DNA from: Methanoculleus taiwanensis
GTDB taxonomy: Archaea > Halobacteriota > Methanomicrobia > Methanomicrobiales > Methanoculleaceae
Length of the DNA stretch: 64,000 nt
Direction of reading: 5' to 3'
Assembly (NCBI RefSeq): GCF_004102725.1
Contig: NZ_LHQS01000002.1
Location: 673,984 to 737,983, forward strand
Shown here: positions 44,337-53,489 of the stretch, in pieces
How the letters are laid out: each line of letters opens with the position of its first letter
How positions within the stretch are numbered: the stretch's first letter is position 1
Program-made: the position numbers and the translations under genes
Notes under the pieces: generated by a model
What the model was told of the DNA's origin: nothing
The model's input: the letters and a program-made list of their open reading frames with translations, nothing else
Databases searched by the model: none

Positions 44337-46079
44337 CTACTCCACGATCATCAGTACATCGCCGCTATGGACGACATCGCCGGCATCGACGAAGATATCG
44401 GTCACCTTGCCGTCACGCGGGCTGTGGATCGGGTTCTCCATCTTCATCGCCTCGAGGATGATGAGGGTATCTCCCTTCTTCACCGTTGCGCCGCGCTGCA
44501 CCGGGACTTTCAGCACCATGCCCTGCATATTGCTCTTCACGCCGCCGGCGACGTTGCCGCGTGGGATCTGCTCCTTGGCCACGGTGGCGGGCAGGGTCTC
44601 GACTGCGCTCCCCTCGACCGAGATGATCCGCACCGCGAAGATCTCGCCGTCGACCTCCACCTCCATGGAGGCGGGGAAATCGGCCGCACCCGACGGTTCG
44701 GGCTGGGGCTTTGGAATCACCTCGGGTTTTCGCTCTCCTTTCAGGAACGACGGGGCGATGCTCGGGTAGAGGATGTAGGTCAGCACATCCTCCTCTTTCC
44801 GGATGAGCCCTGCCTCCTCTGCCTGCTGCTTCATCTTCTCGTATATCGGCTCGAGGAGATCGGCGGGCCTGACGGTGACGACCGTCTCGTCACCGATGAT
44901 ATGGCGTCGGATCTCCTCGCTGATAGGCGCCGGCGGCATACCGTAGAGGCCGCGGACGTAGTCCCGCACCTCCGTGGTGACGTTCTTGTAGCGTTCGCCG
45001 AGGAGAACGTTGATGACCGCCTGGGTGCCGACGATCTGGCTTGTCGGGGTGACGAGCGGGGGATAGCCGAGGTCCTCTCGCACCCGGGGAACCTCCGCCA
45101 GCAACTCCTCGTGGCGGTCGAGAGCGTCCTGCTCCTTGAGCTGGGAGATGAGGTTTGAGATCATGCCGCCCGGCAGCTGGTAGATGAGCACGTCCGAGTC
45201 GACCCGCTCTGAGATAGGGTCGATGAGAGCGCCGTACTTCTCCCGGAGATCGACGCAGAGATTGCGCACCTTCCGGAGAGCGACGAGGTCGATCCCGGTA
45301 TCCCGGGGTGTTCCTGCGAGGGACGCGACCACGCTCTCGGTCGGCGGCTGCGAGGTGCCGAGGGCGAAGGGCGACATCGCCGTATCGAGGATATCGACGC
45401 CGGCCTCGATAGCCGCCTGGTAGCTGAGCGAAGCAAGACCGCTCGTCGAGTGCGAGTGGAGGCAGACTTTGATATCCATCTCGGCCTTGATCCCGGTGAT
45501 GAGATCGCGTGCCGCCGACGGCGTGATCAGCCCGGCCATATCCTTGATGCAGATAGAGTCGCAGTCAAGGGCGTAGAGGTCGCGTGCCAGCCGGATGAAC
45601 GACTCGGTGCTGTGCACGGGACTTGTCGTATAGGAGATTGCCCCCTGGAGGTGGGAGCCGTTGTTCTTAACCTCCTCCATCGCCTTCTTCATATTCCGGA
45701 TGTCGTTCAAGGCATCGAAGACCCGGAAGATATCGACGCCGTTCCCTGCCGCTGCCGAGACGAACCGCTCGACGACATCGTCGGGATAGTGCCGGTAGCC
45801 GACGAGGTTCTGCCCGCGGAGGAGCATCTGGATCGGTGTGTTGGGGAGTACTGCTTTGAGCTCACGCAGGCGGTCCCAGGGGTCTTCGTTCAGAAACCTG
45901 ATGCTGCTGTCAAAGGTCGCCCCGCCCCATGCTTCGACGGAGAAAAAACCTACGGTATCCATCGCACGCGCAAGAGGAAGCATATCCTCCGTCCGCAGTC
46001 TTGTCGCAATGAGAGACTGGTGCGCATCCCGGAGCGTAGTATCGGTTATGAGTATCGTATTCGGATTGGCAGCATACAT
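44337..46079 (-). CDS. pycB: Pyruvate carboxylase subunit B (carboxyltransferase with biotinyl domain)
   Basis: 580 residues. An N-terminal carboxyltransferase TIM barrel ([12 protein letters not shown], metal-site [10 protein letters not shown]-type segment [12 protein letters not shown]) is followed by a conserved carboxylase domain and a C-terminal biotinyl domain with the attachment motif EAMKMENPI, Lys546. It transfers CO2 from carboxybiotin to pyruvate. It is just downstream (50 bp) of the ECF transporter genes that would import its cofactor, and in the same run as birA. Confidence 0.96.
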   Translation of the reverse strand: MYAANPNTILITDTTLRDAHQSLIATRLRTEDMLPLARAMDTVGFFSVEAWGGATFDSSIRFLNEDPWDRLRELKAVLPNTPIQMLLRGQNLVGYRHYPDDVVERFVSAAAGNGVDIFRVFDALNDIRNMKKAMEEVKNNGSHLQGAISYTTSPVHSTESFIRLARDLYALDCDSICIKDMAGLITPSAARDLITGIKAEMDIKVCLHSHSTSGLASLSYQAAIEAGVDILDTAMSPFALGTSQPPTESVVASLAGTPRDTGIDLVALRKVRNLCVDLREKYGALIDPISERVDSDVLIYQLPGGMISNLISQLKEQDALDRHEELLAEVPRVREDLGYPPLVTPTSQIVGTQAVINVLLGERYKNVTTEVRDYVRGLYGMPPAPISEEIRRHIIGDETVVTVRPADLLEPIYEKMKQQAEEAGLIRKEEDVLTYILYPSIAPSFLKGERKPEVIPKPQPEPSGAADFPASMEVEVDGEIFAVRIISVEGSAVETLPATVAKEQIPRGNVAGGVKSNMQGMVLKVPVQRGATVKKGDTLIILEAMKMENPIHSPRDGKVTDIFVDAGDVVHSGDVLMIVE

Positions 46080-46129
46080 CGAAAGTACACCTCGGGGCTC
46101 GGGAATGTGGAATAAAGCCTCTCAAAACT

Positions 46130-46783
46130 TCACTGTACAACTATAAAAACATCACGAACGGGAATGAATGCAAAAATTGCGATGAATACGGCGAAAATTG
46201 CCGCAGTCGCGTCGCGAAGGCCGGGCTCGAATCTCGGGTGGATATGCCCCCCGTTCCGGTATCCCCTGACGGTGAGCAGTTTCGCCGTCTCCTCCGTGCG
46301 CCGAAGCTGGTTGATGATGATATTCGAGGCCAGAGGGACGATCGTCCCGATCGACGGCCGCATTCCCTTGATCGTCATCGCCCTTCCGACCTCGCGTATG
46401 TCGTGCTCGATGATATGGAGGCTCTGTAAGCCCATCTCCGCGACGAGGCCGATATCGAACCCGAGCCGGTCGCCGAGGAGCCAGACCGAGACGTCGAGGA
46501 GTTCGCCGTCCTGCCGCTCGGCGTATGCCCAGGCGGCGATGAGGAGGATCGCCGTCATCCGGATCAGGTAGGAGAGCCCGTCCCCGCCTGAGAGAGCGGA
46601 GAGAGCAGCGGAGGCCGCGATCATCACGATCACCCCCGCAAACATCTTCGGGTGCGGGAGTGCCGAGAACCGTGGCGTGAAGAGAGCCCACCAGAGGAGT
46701 GCCGCCGCCGCCCCGGCCACGCTTGCGAATGCGGCGATGGAGAGCATTACGGTAGCGAGGATTCTCAGCCGCGGATCCCGCAT
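46130..46783 (-). CDS. ecfT: ECF transporter transmembrane component (EcfT/BioN-like)
   Basis: 217 residues with about five membrane helices and two short Arg-Gly motifs (AMTIKGMRP and LLTVRGYRNGG) that form the coupling helices contacting the ATPases. It is the energy-coupling T subunit. The start overlaps the end of the upstream ATPase gene by 19 bp. With BioY it should form a biotin-specific ECF importer. Confidence 0.9.
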   Translation of the reverse strand: MRDPRLRILATVMLSIAAFASVAGAAAALLWWALFTPRFSALPHPKMFAGVIVMIAASAALSALSGGDGLSYLIRMTAILLIAAWAYAERQDGELLDVSVWLLGDRLGFDIGLVAEMGLQSLHIIEHDIREVGRAMTIKGMRPSIGTIVPLASNIIINQLRRTEETAKLLTVRGYRNGGHIHPRFEPGLRDATAAIFAVFIAIFAFIPVRDVFIVVQ

Positions 46784-47463
46784 AGCGCCTCCCTAACATC
46801 GGTGAGCGTGATATTCGCCGGTCTTACGCCGAGCGTGAGGGCGTAACGGAGGTACGGCGGCGCCGATTGCCAGAGCGGGATGGCGCCGGGAACCTCTCCG
46901 CGGGAGACGAGCCTTCCACCCGCCATCTCGGAGATCGTCCGCACCCGGGGGAGCACCGAACGTTCGTGCGAGAAGATGACGGTGATGCCGCTTCGCCGCT
47001 CCTCGATCGCCCGGCATGCGCGCACCTTTGCGGCACAGTCGAGCGAGCTGAACGGCTCGTCGAGGAGGAGCAGGTCGGGATTCTTTGCAAACGCACACGC
47101 AAGATTCAGCCTCTTGAGCTCGCCCCGGCTGAGTCTCAGGGGGTCGTCGTCATCCCTCCCCGAAAGCCTTGCCCTGGAGAGGATCTCGGCGGGGTCGAGC
47201 CCCCACGAACGAACCTCCGCGGCGACTGTGCCGCAGGTGACGTGGTACTCCGGGAACTGAAGGGAGAGCAGGGACGAGGCCACCCCCTCCCGGTGCAGGC
47301 CGCCCCGTTCGGGTTTCTCAAGACCCGCAAGGATGAGAGCCAGCGTCGACTTCCCGCTCCCGACCGGGCCGCTCACGAGGTGCACCCCTTCCGTAAACGA
47401 GGCGTTTGCCCGGAGCGTGAACGAGCCGCGGCGGAGTTCGAGGTCGTCCGCACGGATCAGCAT
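46765..47463 (-). CDS. ecfA2: ECF transporter ATPase, second copy
   Basis: 232 residues. Walker A GPVGSGKST (32-40), signature LSRGELKRLNLACAFA, Walker B LLLLDEPFSSLD. The signature has Arg in place of the second Gly, which is seen in some ECF ATPases. The start ATG at 47463 overlaps the previous gene's stop by 7 bp. Pairs with the first ATPase as a heterodimer, by family. Confidence 0.9.
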   Translation of the reverse strand: MLIRADDLELRRGSFTLRANASFTEGVHLVSGPVGSGKSTLALILAGLEKPERGGLHREGVASSLLSLQFPEYHVTCGTVAAEVRSWGLDPAEILSRARLSGRDDDDPLRLSRGELKRLNLACAFAKNPDLLLLDEPFSSLDCAAKVRACRAIEERRSGITVIFSHERSVLPRVRTISEMAGGRLVSRGEVPGAIPLWQSAPPYLRYALTLGVRPANITLTDVREALCGIRG

Positions 47464-48131
47464 CCCCGCACCCTCCAGACCGCCGGATAAAAGCAGGTTT
47501 CTTTGAGGTGTTCGAAGACCTCCTCCGCCGTTCCGGCATGGCGGATGCACCCCTCTTCAATGTAGAGCAGGAGATCCGCCTCTGCTGCCGTATCCATATT
47601 CTGGGTGCAGGCGATCACCGATACCCCCGGCCGGCTTTTGATCGCATCGGCGACCCGGCGGCCTGCCTCCTCGTCGAGATGCGAGTCCACCTCGTCGAGA
47701 ATGAGGACTTCGGGGTCGTGAACCAGTGCTGCAGCAAACGCGACGAGCGCTTTCTCCCCGCCGGAGAGTTCGTCGGTCGCTTTTGGAAGGAGCCCCTCAA
47801 TGCCGAGCAGGGCTGCGGTCTCGTGCACCCGTGTGTCGGACTCCCGGCAGGAGACGTGGCGGAACCGGAGCGACGAGGCTATCTCGTCATAAACCCGGGA
47901 GAAGAGCATCGTCCTGTCCGGAAACTCGCCGACCCAGCCGATCCGCACCTCGGACGGCTTTCTCCCAAAGAGCGTAACCTCGCCCTTGTTGGGCTCCTCC
48001 ATTCCCGCGCAGAGCCCGAGGAACGTCGTCTTTCCGGCACCGTTCGGCCCGATAACGGCGATCTGCCGGGCATTGGCGGCGAGCGAAGGGATGGTGAGGC
48101 GGCGGTGCCGCACCCCGGTACAGCGGATCAT
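47457..48131 (-). CDS. ecfA1: ECF transporter ATPase, first copy
   Basis: 224 residues. Walker A GPNGAGKT (28-35), signature LSGGEKALVAFAAAL, Walker B EVLILDEVDSHLDEE. The start ATG at 48131 overlaps the bioY stop by 4 bp (ATGA); earlier in-frame sequence lies inside bioY and is rejected. Confidence 0.9.
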   Translation of the reverse strand: MIRCTGVRHRRLTIPSLAANARQIAVIGPNGAGKTTFLGLCAGMEEPNKGEVTLFGRKPSEVRIGWVGEFPDRTMLFSRVYDEIASSLRFRHVSCRESDTRVHETAALLGIEGLLPKATDELSGGEKALVAFAAALVHDPEVLILDEVDSHLDEEAGRRVADAIKSRPGVSVIACTQNMDTAAEADLLLYIEEGCIRHAGTAEEVFEHLKETCFYPAVWRVRGC

Positions 48132-48628
48132 GCGACCCGTTTCCCGATGGAGTATGCTGCGGCGAGTTTGATTATATCGCCGAGCAGGAACGGCACCATT
48201 CCGAGCAGCACCGCCGAGAAGAGCGGGAGCGATGCGGAGTACGAGAGCCAGGAGACCCCGAAGAGGTATACGGTGCCGGTCGCGGCAACAAGCCCTGCTA
48301 TACGGAGACACTCGCTTTTCCGCTCGTAGGCGAGACCTGCGACCACTGCGGCGGAGATGAACCCTATGAGAAACCCGCCGGTCGGCCCGAGCAGCACGCC
48401 GAGCCCGGCCGTCCCGTTGTGGAACACCGGAAGGCCGAGGGCGCCGAGGAGCACGAAGAGCGTGACCGGGATGACGGCATACCGGCGCATCGTGATGCCC
48501 GCAAGCATGACAAAGAGCGTCTGGAGCGTCAGCGGCACCGGGAAAAAAGGGATAGAAATCCAGCTTCCCGCGGCAATAAGGGCAATGAACGTCCCGCTGT
48601 AGGCGAGGATCTCGGCACGCTGTTTCAT
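48128..48628 (-). CDS. bioY: BioY biotin substrate-binding membrane protein
   Basis: 166 residues with six helices. Conserved BioY features include SIPFFPVPLTLQTLFVML near the start, GALGLPVF and GPTGGFLIGF. It is the S-component that binds biotin. It is translationally coupled to the two ATPase genes and to ecfT downstream, and it follows birA by 82 bp. The ATG at 48628 has GAGG a few bases upstream; earlier in-frame codons lack homology. Confidence 0.95.
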   Translation of the reverse strand: MKQRAEILAYSGTFIALIAAGSWISIPFFPVPLTLQTLFVMLAGITMRRYAVIPVTLFVLLGALGLPVFHNGTAGLGVLLGPTGGFLIGFISAAVVAGLAYERKSECLRIAGLVAATGTVYLFGVSWLSYSASLPLFSAVLLGMVPFLLGDIIKLAAAYSIGKRVA

Positions 48629-48710
48629 CGTCAACCTCTCTACAATTCGCTGGTTGACGATATGAATATTGCTCAGGATCCTGCTGATTGCGATAAAAAA
48701 TGAGTATGCG

Positions 48711-49691
48711 TTAGAGCTGGTAGCAGTCGCCGGCGATAACGCGTTCGATCCTGCCGTTATCCTTCCTGATGATGAGTGCGCCGTGGTCGTCGATATCGAT
48801 CGCCTCGCCGTCGAAGGTCTTGCGCATCGTCTTGATCTGCACCCGGTGATCGAGGGTGAGCGAGAGGCTCTTCCACTCGCGGATAATCGTCTCGTACTCC
48901 TCGCTCTCGAGCAGCAGGTAGCGCTGCTCGAACTCTTTGAGCACCCGGGCAAGGAGCGCCACCCGGTCGACGTCCCCGCCGGTCTCGGCCTTGAGCGAGG
49001 TGACGGTCTCTTTCAGGGATGGGGAGAGTTCGTCGAGCAGAATGTTGGCGTCGATCCCGATCCCGAGGAGGCAGTAGTGGATGGTATCGGCCTCGGCGGA
49101 GAGCTCGAGGAGCAGGCCTGCAACCTTCTTATCGCCGATGAAGATGTCGTTCGGCCACTTGATCAGCGCACCGATGTCGTACTCCTTCCTGATGGCGCGG
49201 GCGACCGCGATGGATCCGGCCATGGTGATCATGAAGAGCCGTTCGAGCGGGAGATTCGGTTTTAGTACGATGGTGCACCAGATGCCTCCGGCAGGAGAGG
49301 CCCATGACCTCCCGAGCCGTCCGACGCCGCCGGTCTGCTCCTCGGCGAGGATCACCATGCCGTGCAGATCCTCGGGGTTGCCCTCGTCGGCAAGTTTCTT
49401 TCCGACCCAGGTCGTCGACGCAGTACGGTCGAAGTACCGCATCTGCTTTCCGATGAACTTCGTCCGGAGCCGCTTATGCACCTCGTGGGGAAGCAGCATG
49501 GATGTCGAACCCGTCAGCTGGTATCCTGCCGTCTGGGATGAGGTGATGTTGTAACCCATCTTCCGGAGTTCCCTGATCTGTTTCCATATCGCCGAACGCG
49601 TAATGCCCAGACGTTCGGCGATGATTTCCCCTGACAGAGGGCCGTCCGCTTCTTCGAGAATTCTCAGTACATTGAGTGCCGTATCCTTCAT
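48711..49691 (-). CDS. birA: Biotin--protein ligase with N-terminal HTH (BirA)
   Basis: 326 residues. An N-terminal winged helix (LSGEIIAERLGITRSAIWKQI) precedes the ligase domain with the biotin-binding loop EEQTGGVGRLGRSWASPAGG, IKWPNDI and GIGIDANI. The C-terminal domain is of the usual BirA type. It attaches biotin to Lys546 of PycB and may repress biotin genes when loaded, as in bacteria. The start at 49691 is 5 bp after the stop of the previous gene. Confidence 0.95.
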   Translation of the reverse strand: MKDTALNVLRILEEADGPLSGEIIAERLGITRSAIWKQIRELRKMGYNITSSQTAGYQLTGSTSMLLPHEVHKRLRTKFIGKQMRYFDRTASTTWVGKKLADEGNPEDLHGMVILAEEQTGGVGRLGRSWASPAGGIWCTIVLKPNLPLERLFMITMAGSIAVARAIRKEYDIGALIKWPNDIFIGDKKVAGLLLELSAEADTIHYCLLGIGIDANILLDELSPSLKETVTSLKAETGGDVDRVALLARVLKEFEQRYLLLESEEYETIIREWKSLSLTLDHRVQIKTMRKTFDGEAIDIDDHGALIIRKDNGRIERVIAGDCYQL

Positions 49692-49696
49692 TTCAA

Positions 49697-50125
49697 CTAC
49701 CTTTTCGCTGCGGTTGACTCTGTCGGGAGTGGACACGGATCTGCTCCGCAGACCTGTTTCCTGATCGTGGTATACTGCTCCATGAGATCGGCGATGTCGA
49801 AGACCCCCGTGACGTCGACGATGCCGATAACCGCAATTGCATCTCCGCTTCCGTCACGCACCGGTGCGACGGTGACGGGAACGCCCCGGTACGGGCCTGT
49901 CGGCGGTATCACCTTTCTGATGGCATTATTGCGGAGGACATCCTCCAGAATTGGCCCTGAATAGTGTTCGTCGATGATCTCGCCGTCCTCGATACGGATG
50001 CCCGGATGATCCCGTGATCGCGCCGTAACCGGCAGGCGACCGAGCAGTTCATGGATACACTGCATAACCGGCACGAGATCGCGTGCAGTTGACACAGCAG
50101 AGATAACATACTGATCCACGGCCAT
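49697..50125 (-). CDS. DUF2111-like conserved methanogen protein
   Basis: 142 residues. The features HPGIRIEDGEIIDEHY, IPPTGPYRGVPVTVAPVRD and AIAVIGIVDVTG fit a PAS/GAF-like ligand-binding fold, and I recall them from the methanogen DUF2111 family. Pro-rich Cys-containing end (VCGADPCPLP). It lies 5 bp upstream of birA, so the two are almost surely co-transcribed; a regulatory role in biotin use is conceivable but unproven. Confidence 0.6.
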   Translation of the reverse strand: MAVDQYVISAVSTARDLVPVMQCIHELLGRLPVTARSRDHPGIRIEDGEIIDEHYSGPILEDVLRNNAIRKVIPPTGPYRGVPVTVAPVRDGSGDAIAVIGIVDVTGVFDIADLMEQYTTIRKQVCGADPCPLPTESTAAKR

Positions 50126-50151
50126 TCCCCATATTTCCCATAAATTTTAAC

Positions 50152-50730
50152 CTAAAATAAGGTTTCCCTATCTCCGCAGGAAAACGCTGCCAGAAACGTC
50201 CGTGACGGGTATTCGTGGATACTCGTAACAATGACCGTTCCGGCTCCGATATCCTTTTTAAGGACGATCGGCCTGCCGGCCGCGTCGGATGCGATCGCCT
50301 CGGCATCGCTCCCGGCAAACGATCCGTCGCACTCGATGGCGCACGGATCGTATCCTTCGATGATGGAGGCGTACGGGTCTTCAGGCGCGAACGAGATCGA
50401 GCAGGGGGCGTAGGTGTGGCTGTACCGGACGGTGAACGGCAGCCAGTCGTAGGCGTCCTGCCGGCCGTCCCCTGCGCCGAAGACTAAAAGCCGTCCGCCG
50501 TTCTCGACGAACCGGCGGATCCGGCCCTGCGAGGCGCGGAGCGCCGGCATCAGGTTCGAGTATGCGGCGTTCGCAAACCCGGTCGGGATGATGAGCGAGA
50601 CGAATCTGCCCCGGTAGAAGGGTGAAGCGAGCATATGTGGAGTGATGTACTCGCAGCAGGTGCCGCAGTCCTCGATCAACCTCCCGAACATGAGGGGTGT
50701 GTCCCATATCAGGCCGGCTTTGCAGATCAC
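50152..50730 (-). CDS. Conserved hypothetical protein with GATase-like fold
   Basis: 192 residues. The pattern FVSLIIPTGFANAAYSN, FVENGGRLLVFGAGDG and AGTVIVTSIHEYPSR resembles class I amidotransferase-like or biotin-ligase N-terminal (BPL-N-like) folds, but the Cys nucleophile motif is not present. Cys pair CGTCCEY at residues 22-27. The start overlaps the rtcB stop by 4 bp (ATGA), so it is coupled to RtcB. Function unknown. Confidence 0.55.
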   Translation of the reverse strand: MICKAGLIWDTPLMFGRLIEDCGTCCEYITPHMLASPFYRGRFVSLIIPTGFANAAYSNLMPALRASQGRIRRFVENGGRLLVFGAGDGRQDAYDWLPFTVRYSHTYAPCSISFAPEDPYASIIEGYDPCAIECDGSFAGSDAEAIASDAAGRPIVLKKDIGAGTVIVTSIHEYPSRTFLAAFSCGDRETLF

Positions 50731-52163
50731 CCCTTGATCACTCCTTGCGGTTCGAGTCTTGCGACGAGCGTCGAGAGACCCACCCTGTCGACCACCCTGA
50801 CGACCTCGTTGCTCGGTTTGTAGGCGCCGGGCGCCTCTTCGGCGAGCACCGAGTCGGAGTGGGCGCGGACGAGTATCCCTTCCTTTGCGAGCTGCTCCCG
50901 GAGGGCTTTCCCCGTGATATCCTTCTTCGCCTGCGTTCGCGAAAGAACTCTGCCCGCCCCGTGACAGGTGCTCCCGAACGACCGCTCCATGGCGGTCGCG
51001 GTGCCGCGCAGCAGGTACGAACTCGTTCCCATGCTGCCGGGGATGATGACCGGCTGGCCGATCTCCTCGTATACCGGTGGAATGTCGGATGCGCCCGGCC
51101 CGAAAGCACGGGTGGCTCCCTTCCGGTGGACACAGAGTTCCCGCTCCCTGCCGTCGACCGTATGGCGTTCGTACTTGGCGACGTTGTGTGCGACGTCGTA
51201 GACGAGCGGCAGGTCTTCATCTGCAATCCCGAAGGTCTTTGCGACGACGTTCCTGACCTCGTGGGTGATCATCTGGCGGTTCGCCCAGGCGTAGTTGGCG
51301 GCGCAGGCCATCGCACCAAAGTAGGAGCGCCCTTCGGGAGACTCCACGGGAGCGCACGCAAGCTGGCGGTCAGGGAGGCTTATCCCGTACTTCTTCGTCG
51401 CCTTCTCGAGGATCTGGAGGTGATCCGTGCAGACCTGGTGGCCGAGGCCGCGTGAACCGCAGTGGATCATGAAACAGATCTGCCCCTCCGTGATTCCCAT
51501 CGCCGCCGCCGCCGGAGCGTCGAGGATCTCCTCCGCGATCTGGATCTCGAGGAAGTGGTTGCCCGCCCCGAGCGTGCCGGCCTGCGGGAGTCCCCGCTGC
51601 CGTGCTTTTGCACTGACGGCATCCGGGTCGGCGTGCTCCATCCTGCCCTGCTCCTCGCAATGTACGAGGTCGGACGGAAGCCCGAATCCGTGCTCGACGC
51701 ACCAGCCCACGCCGTCCGTCATCATCCCGGTCAGGTCCTTGTTCGAGAGGGTACGTGCGCTGCGGGCGCCGACGCCCGTCGGCACGGCTTTGAAGATCTC
51801 CTCGATAAGCTCCCGTTTCGTCCCGGCGAGGTCGTCACCGGTCAGGGGCGACGCGATGAGCCGGACGCCGCAGTTGATATCGAACCCGACCCCTCCGGGC
51901 GAGATGACGCCTTCGGTCATGTCGAAGGCGGCGACCCCGCCGATGGGAAACCCGTATCCCCAGTGGATATCCGGCATTGCAAGCGAATTTCCGACAATGC
52001 CCGGCATCGTGGCAACATTGGCGAGCTGCTGAACCGCTCCCGCCTCCAGTGTCTGGCCGAGGTCCTCCGAGAGGAAGAACCGGCCCGGTACCCGCATGCC
52101 CGGGACAAAACCGATCGGAACTTCCCACTCAAACAGACCTGCTCTCTTCACGCCCTCAATCAT
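50727..52163 (-). CDS. rtcB: RNA-splicing ligase RtcB
   Basis: 478 residues. Joins tRNA half-molecules (2',3'-cyclic phosphate and 5'-OH ends) using GTP and Mn. Signatures: DINCGVRLI, GAGNHFLEIQ, MIHCGSRGLGHQ, and near the end GSTCHGAGRVLSR. The metal ligands Cys and His and the guanylylated His are present. It follows archease by 9 bp and precedes the GATase-like gene with a 4-bp overlap. The intron-containing tRNA-Met at 42640 would be a substrate. Confidence 0.97.
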   Translation of the reverse strand: MIEGVKRAGLFEWEVPIGFVPGMRVPGRFFLSEDLGQTLEAGAVQQLANVATMPGIVGNSLAMPDIHWGYGFPIGGVAAFDMTEGVISPGGVGFDINCGVRLIASPLTGDDLAGTKRELIEEIFKAVPTGVGARSARTLSNKDLTGMMTDGVGWCVEHGFGLPSDLVHCEEQGRMEHADPDAVSAKARQRGLPQAGTLGAGNHFLEIQIAEEILDAPAAAAMGITEGQICFMIHCGSRGLGHQVCTDHLQILEKATKKYGISLPDRQLACAPVESPEGRSYFGAMACAANYAWANRQMITHEVRNVVAKTFGIADEDLPLVYDVAHNVAKYERHTVDGRERELCVHRKGATRAFGPGASDIPPVYEEIGQPVIIPGSMGTSSYLLRGTATAMERSFGSTCHGAGRVLSRTQAKKDITGKALREQLAKEGILVRAHSDSVLAEEAPGAYKPSNEVVRVVDRVGLSTLVARLEPQGVIKG

Positions 52164-52172
52164 ACCTATCCC

Positions 52173-52580
52173 TCATACATCGAAGAGTACGTCCACTCCA
52201 TAGGTCTCATCGTCTTTAACAATTCGCAGCCCCGAATAGGAGATTCCTTTGATGATCGTCCCACCGGCGTGTTTCGCCGGGTCGAACGGCTCTCCGTGCA
52301 TCACTGCCGAGAGGCTGCCTTCGCCGACGTCGAGCTCGAACCTGCAGAGGACGACATTCTCGACGTCGGCGATGAAGAGCAGTTCGGAGAGAAAATCGTG
52401 GAGCAGGGATTCCGGATCTCCTGCTTCAACCGTGAGCCTCTGCACGATACCGGCGTCCCGGCAGGGTCCGTACATGACGGAGAAGAGGGCACGTGCTGCA
52501 TCTGCAAAGAGTTCGTTTATGCTCGCGGCCCGCACGCGCACGAGGACGTCCGCGGTATGCTCAAGTTCCTCGAAGGTCAT
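52173..52580 (-). CDS. Archease (RtcB cofactor)
   Basis: 135 residues. The opening MTFEELEHTADVLVRVRA and the C-terminal SGLRIVKDDETYGVDVLFDV match archease, which enables multiple turnover of RtcB. The acidic metal site (Asp near residue 11 and the C-terminal Asp residues) is present. It lies 3 bp downstream of the 89-residue gene and upstream of rtcB, in one operon. Confidence 0.92.
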   Translation of the reverse strand: MTFEELEHTADVLVRVRAASINELFADAARALFSVMYGPCRDAGIVQRLTVEAGDPESLLHDFLSELLFIADVENVVLCRFELDVGEGSLSAVMHGEPFDPAKHAGGTIIKGISYSGLRIVKDDETYGVDVLFDV

Positions 52581-52583
52581 TTT

Positions 52584-52853
52584 TTAGAACTCGTCGAAGA
52601 AGATCGGGATCATTCCTTTGTGAATGGTATCGAGGTATCGCGCCTGGTATTTTGATACGTACACGGTATAATCACCGACGGAGACCACAAGATCCGTCAT
52701 CTTTGCCGGTTTCACCGAGGTCGGAAGAAGGATGGGGCCGCTGCAGGATGTGCTCACCCGGAAGTCGCGTTTCCGTGAGAGAATGTACGTTCTGACATCC
52801 TCCGTGACGAATATTGCATGGTCGGAGGAGTGGCTGTCGGTGTCGCTGTGCAT
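52584..52853 (-). CDS. Conserved hypothetical protein upstream of archease
   Basis: 89 residues, basic, beta-rich (DHAIFVTEDVRTYILSRKRDF, then TDLVVSVGDYTVYVSKYQARY). Two Cys-Ser-Gly-type features (STSCSGPILLP). Stops 3 bp before archease, so probably part of the RNA-ligase operon. Family unrecognised; an RNA-related role is only suggested by context. Confidence 0.6.
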   Translation of the reverse strand: MHSDTDSHSSDHAIFVTEDVRTYILSRKRDFRVSTSCSGPILLPTSVKPAKMTDLVVSVGDYTVYVSKYQARYLDTIHKGMIPIFFDEF

Positions 52854-52909
52854 GGTGCTCTGTAAATCTGGTAGTGGAGTTAAAAAATGGTTGTGGTTAC
52901 CGGCAGGGC

Positions 52910-53224
52910 CTAGGCCGTTCTCAGTATCTGGGTCACGACCTCCAGATACTGATCTTTTATCTCGTAGAGTGTATTTGTCCCCTCGGCGTTTCGTTTCACA
53001 TGCAGAATCCCTATTCTGGATGCGATGATGCCTACCATGGAGGCGACGGAATGATAGCTGATGCTGAAATGCTCCTGCAATTTCTCATGAATCTGCGGGA
53101 TGGTCAGTGACTTCACCTTCACGAAGAGGTTCAGCAGTTCGTGCCTGATACCATCCCTGTCCCGCGAGAGATAACCATGGAGTCGAGACTCAATCTCTTT
53201 TTTGAGCTCAGCGGGCGATCTCAT
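52910..53224 (-). CDS. DUF2551 winged-helix-like protein
   Basis: 104 residues matching the archaeal DUF2551 family: an N-terminal helix AELKKEIESRLHGYLSRD, a winged-helix-like LTIPQIHEKLQEHF, SYHSVASMVGIIASRIGILH, and a short wing RNAEGTNTLYEIKDQYLE. A perfect TATA box 22-29 bp upstream of the ATG implies a leaderless transcript. It heads the same-strand run toward archease and RtcB, 56 bp from the next gene. A DNA-binding role is plausible but unproven. Confidence 0.75.
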   Translation of the reverse strand: MRSPAELKKEIESRLHGYLSRDRDGIRHELLNLFVKVKSLTIPQIHEKLQEHFSISYHSVASMVGIIASRIGILHVKRNAEGTNTLYEIKDQYLEVVTQILRTA

Positions 53225-53245
53225 ATGTGCTACTATTTCAGTATT

Positions 53246-53253
53246 TTATATAA
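53246..53253 (-). promoter_or_regulatory. TATA box for the DUF2551 gene
   Basis: TATATAAA inside a 40-bp AT-only-rich stretch, centred about 25 bp before the ATG at 53224. A leaderless transcript is predicted. Confidence 0.55.
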
Positions 53254-53489
53254 ATTTTATCATTTTAATTATTTATCCCGCAATACGTCCGGAAACATTG
53301 CCCCTGTCTGACATTTCTGCGCCGACAATGGAGCCGTGAGTATTCCCGTCGCAAAAAGGTGCTTGTTTTCGGAGAAAATCCGTCCGAAGTTCCGGTTGAA
53401 TATCCGTCTCTCTTAAGAATACCGAATAGATCCGCTGCGATCGGCTACAACTAACCCTTTAACCTTTCATCGCTCACTACTACAGTACT

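Noticed and set aside
50152-50730. Active glutamine amidotransferase
   Set aside because: The fold looks similar but no Gly-x-Cys-x-Gly nucleophile motif is present.
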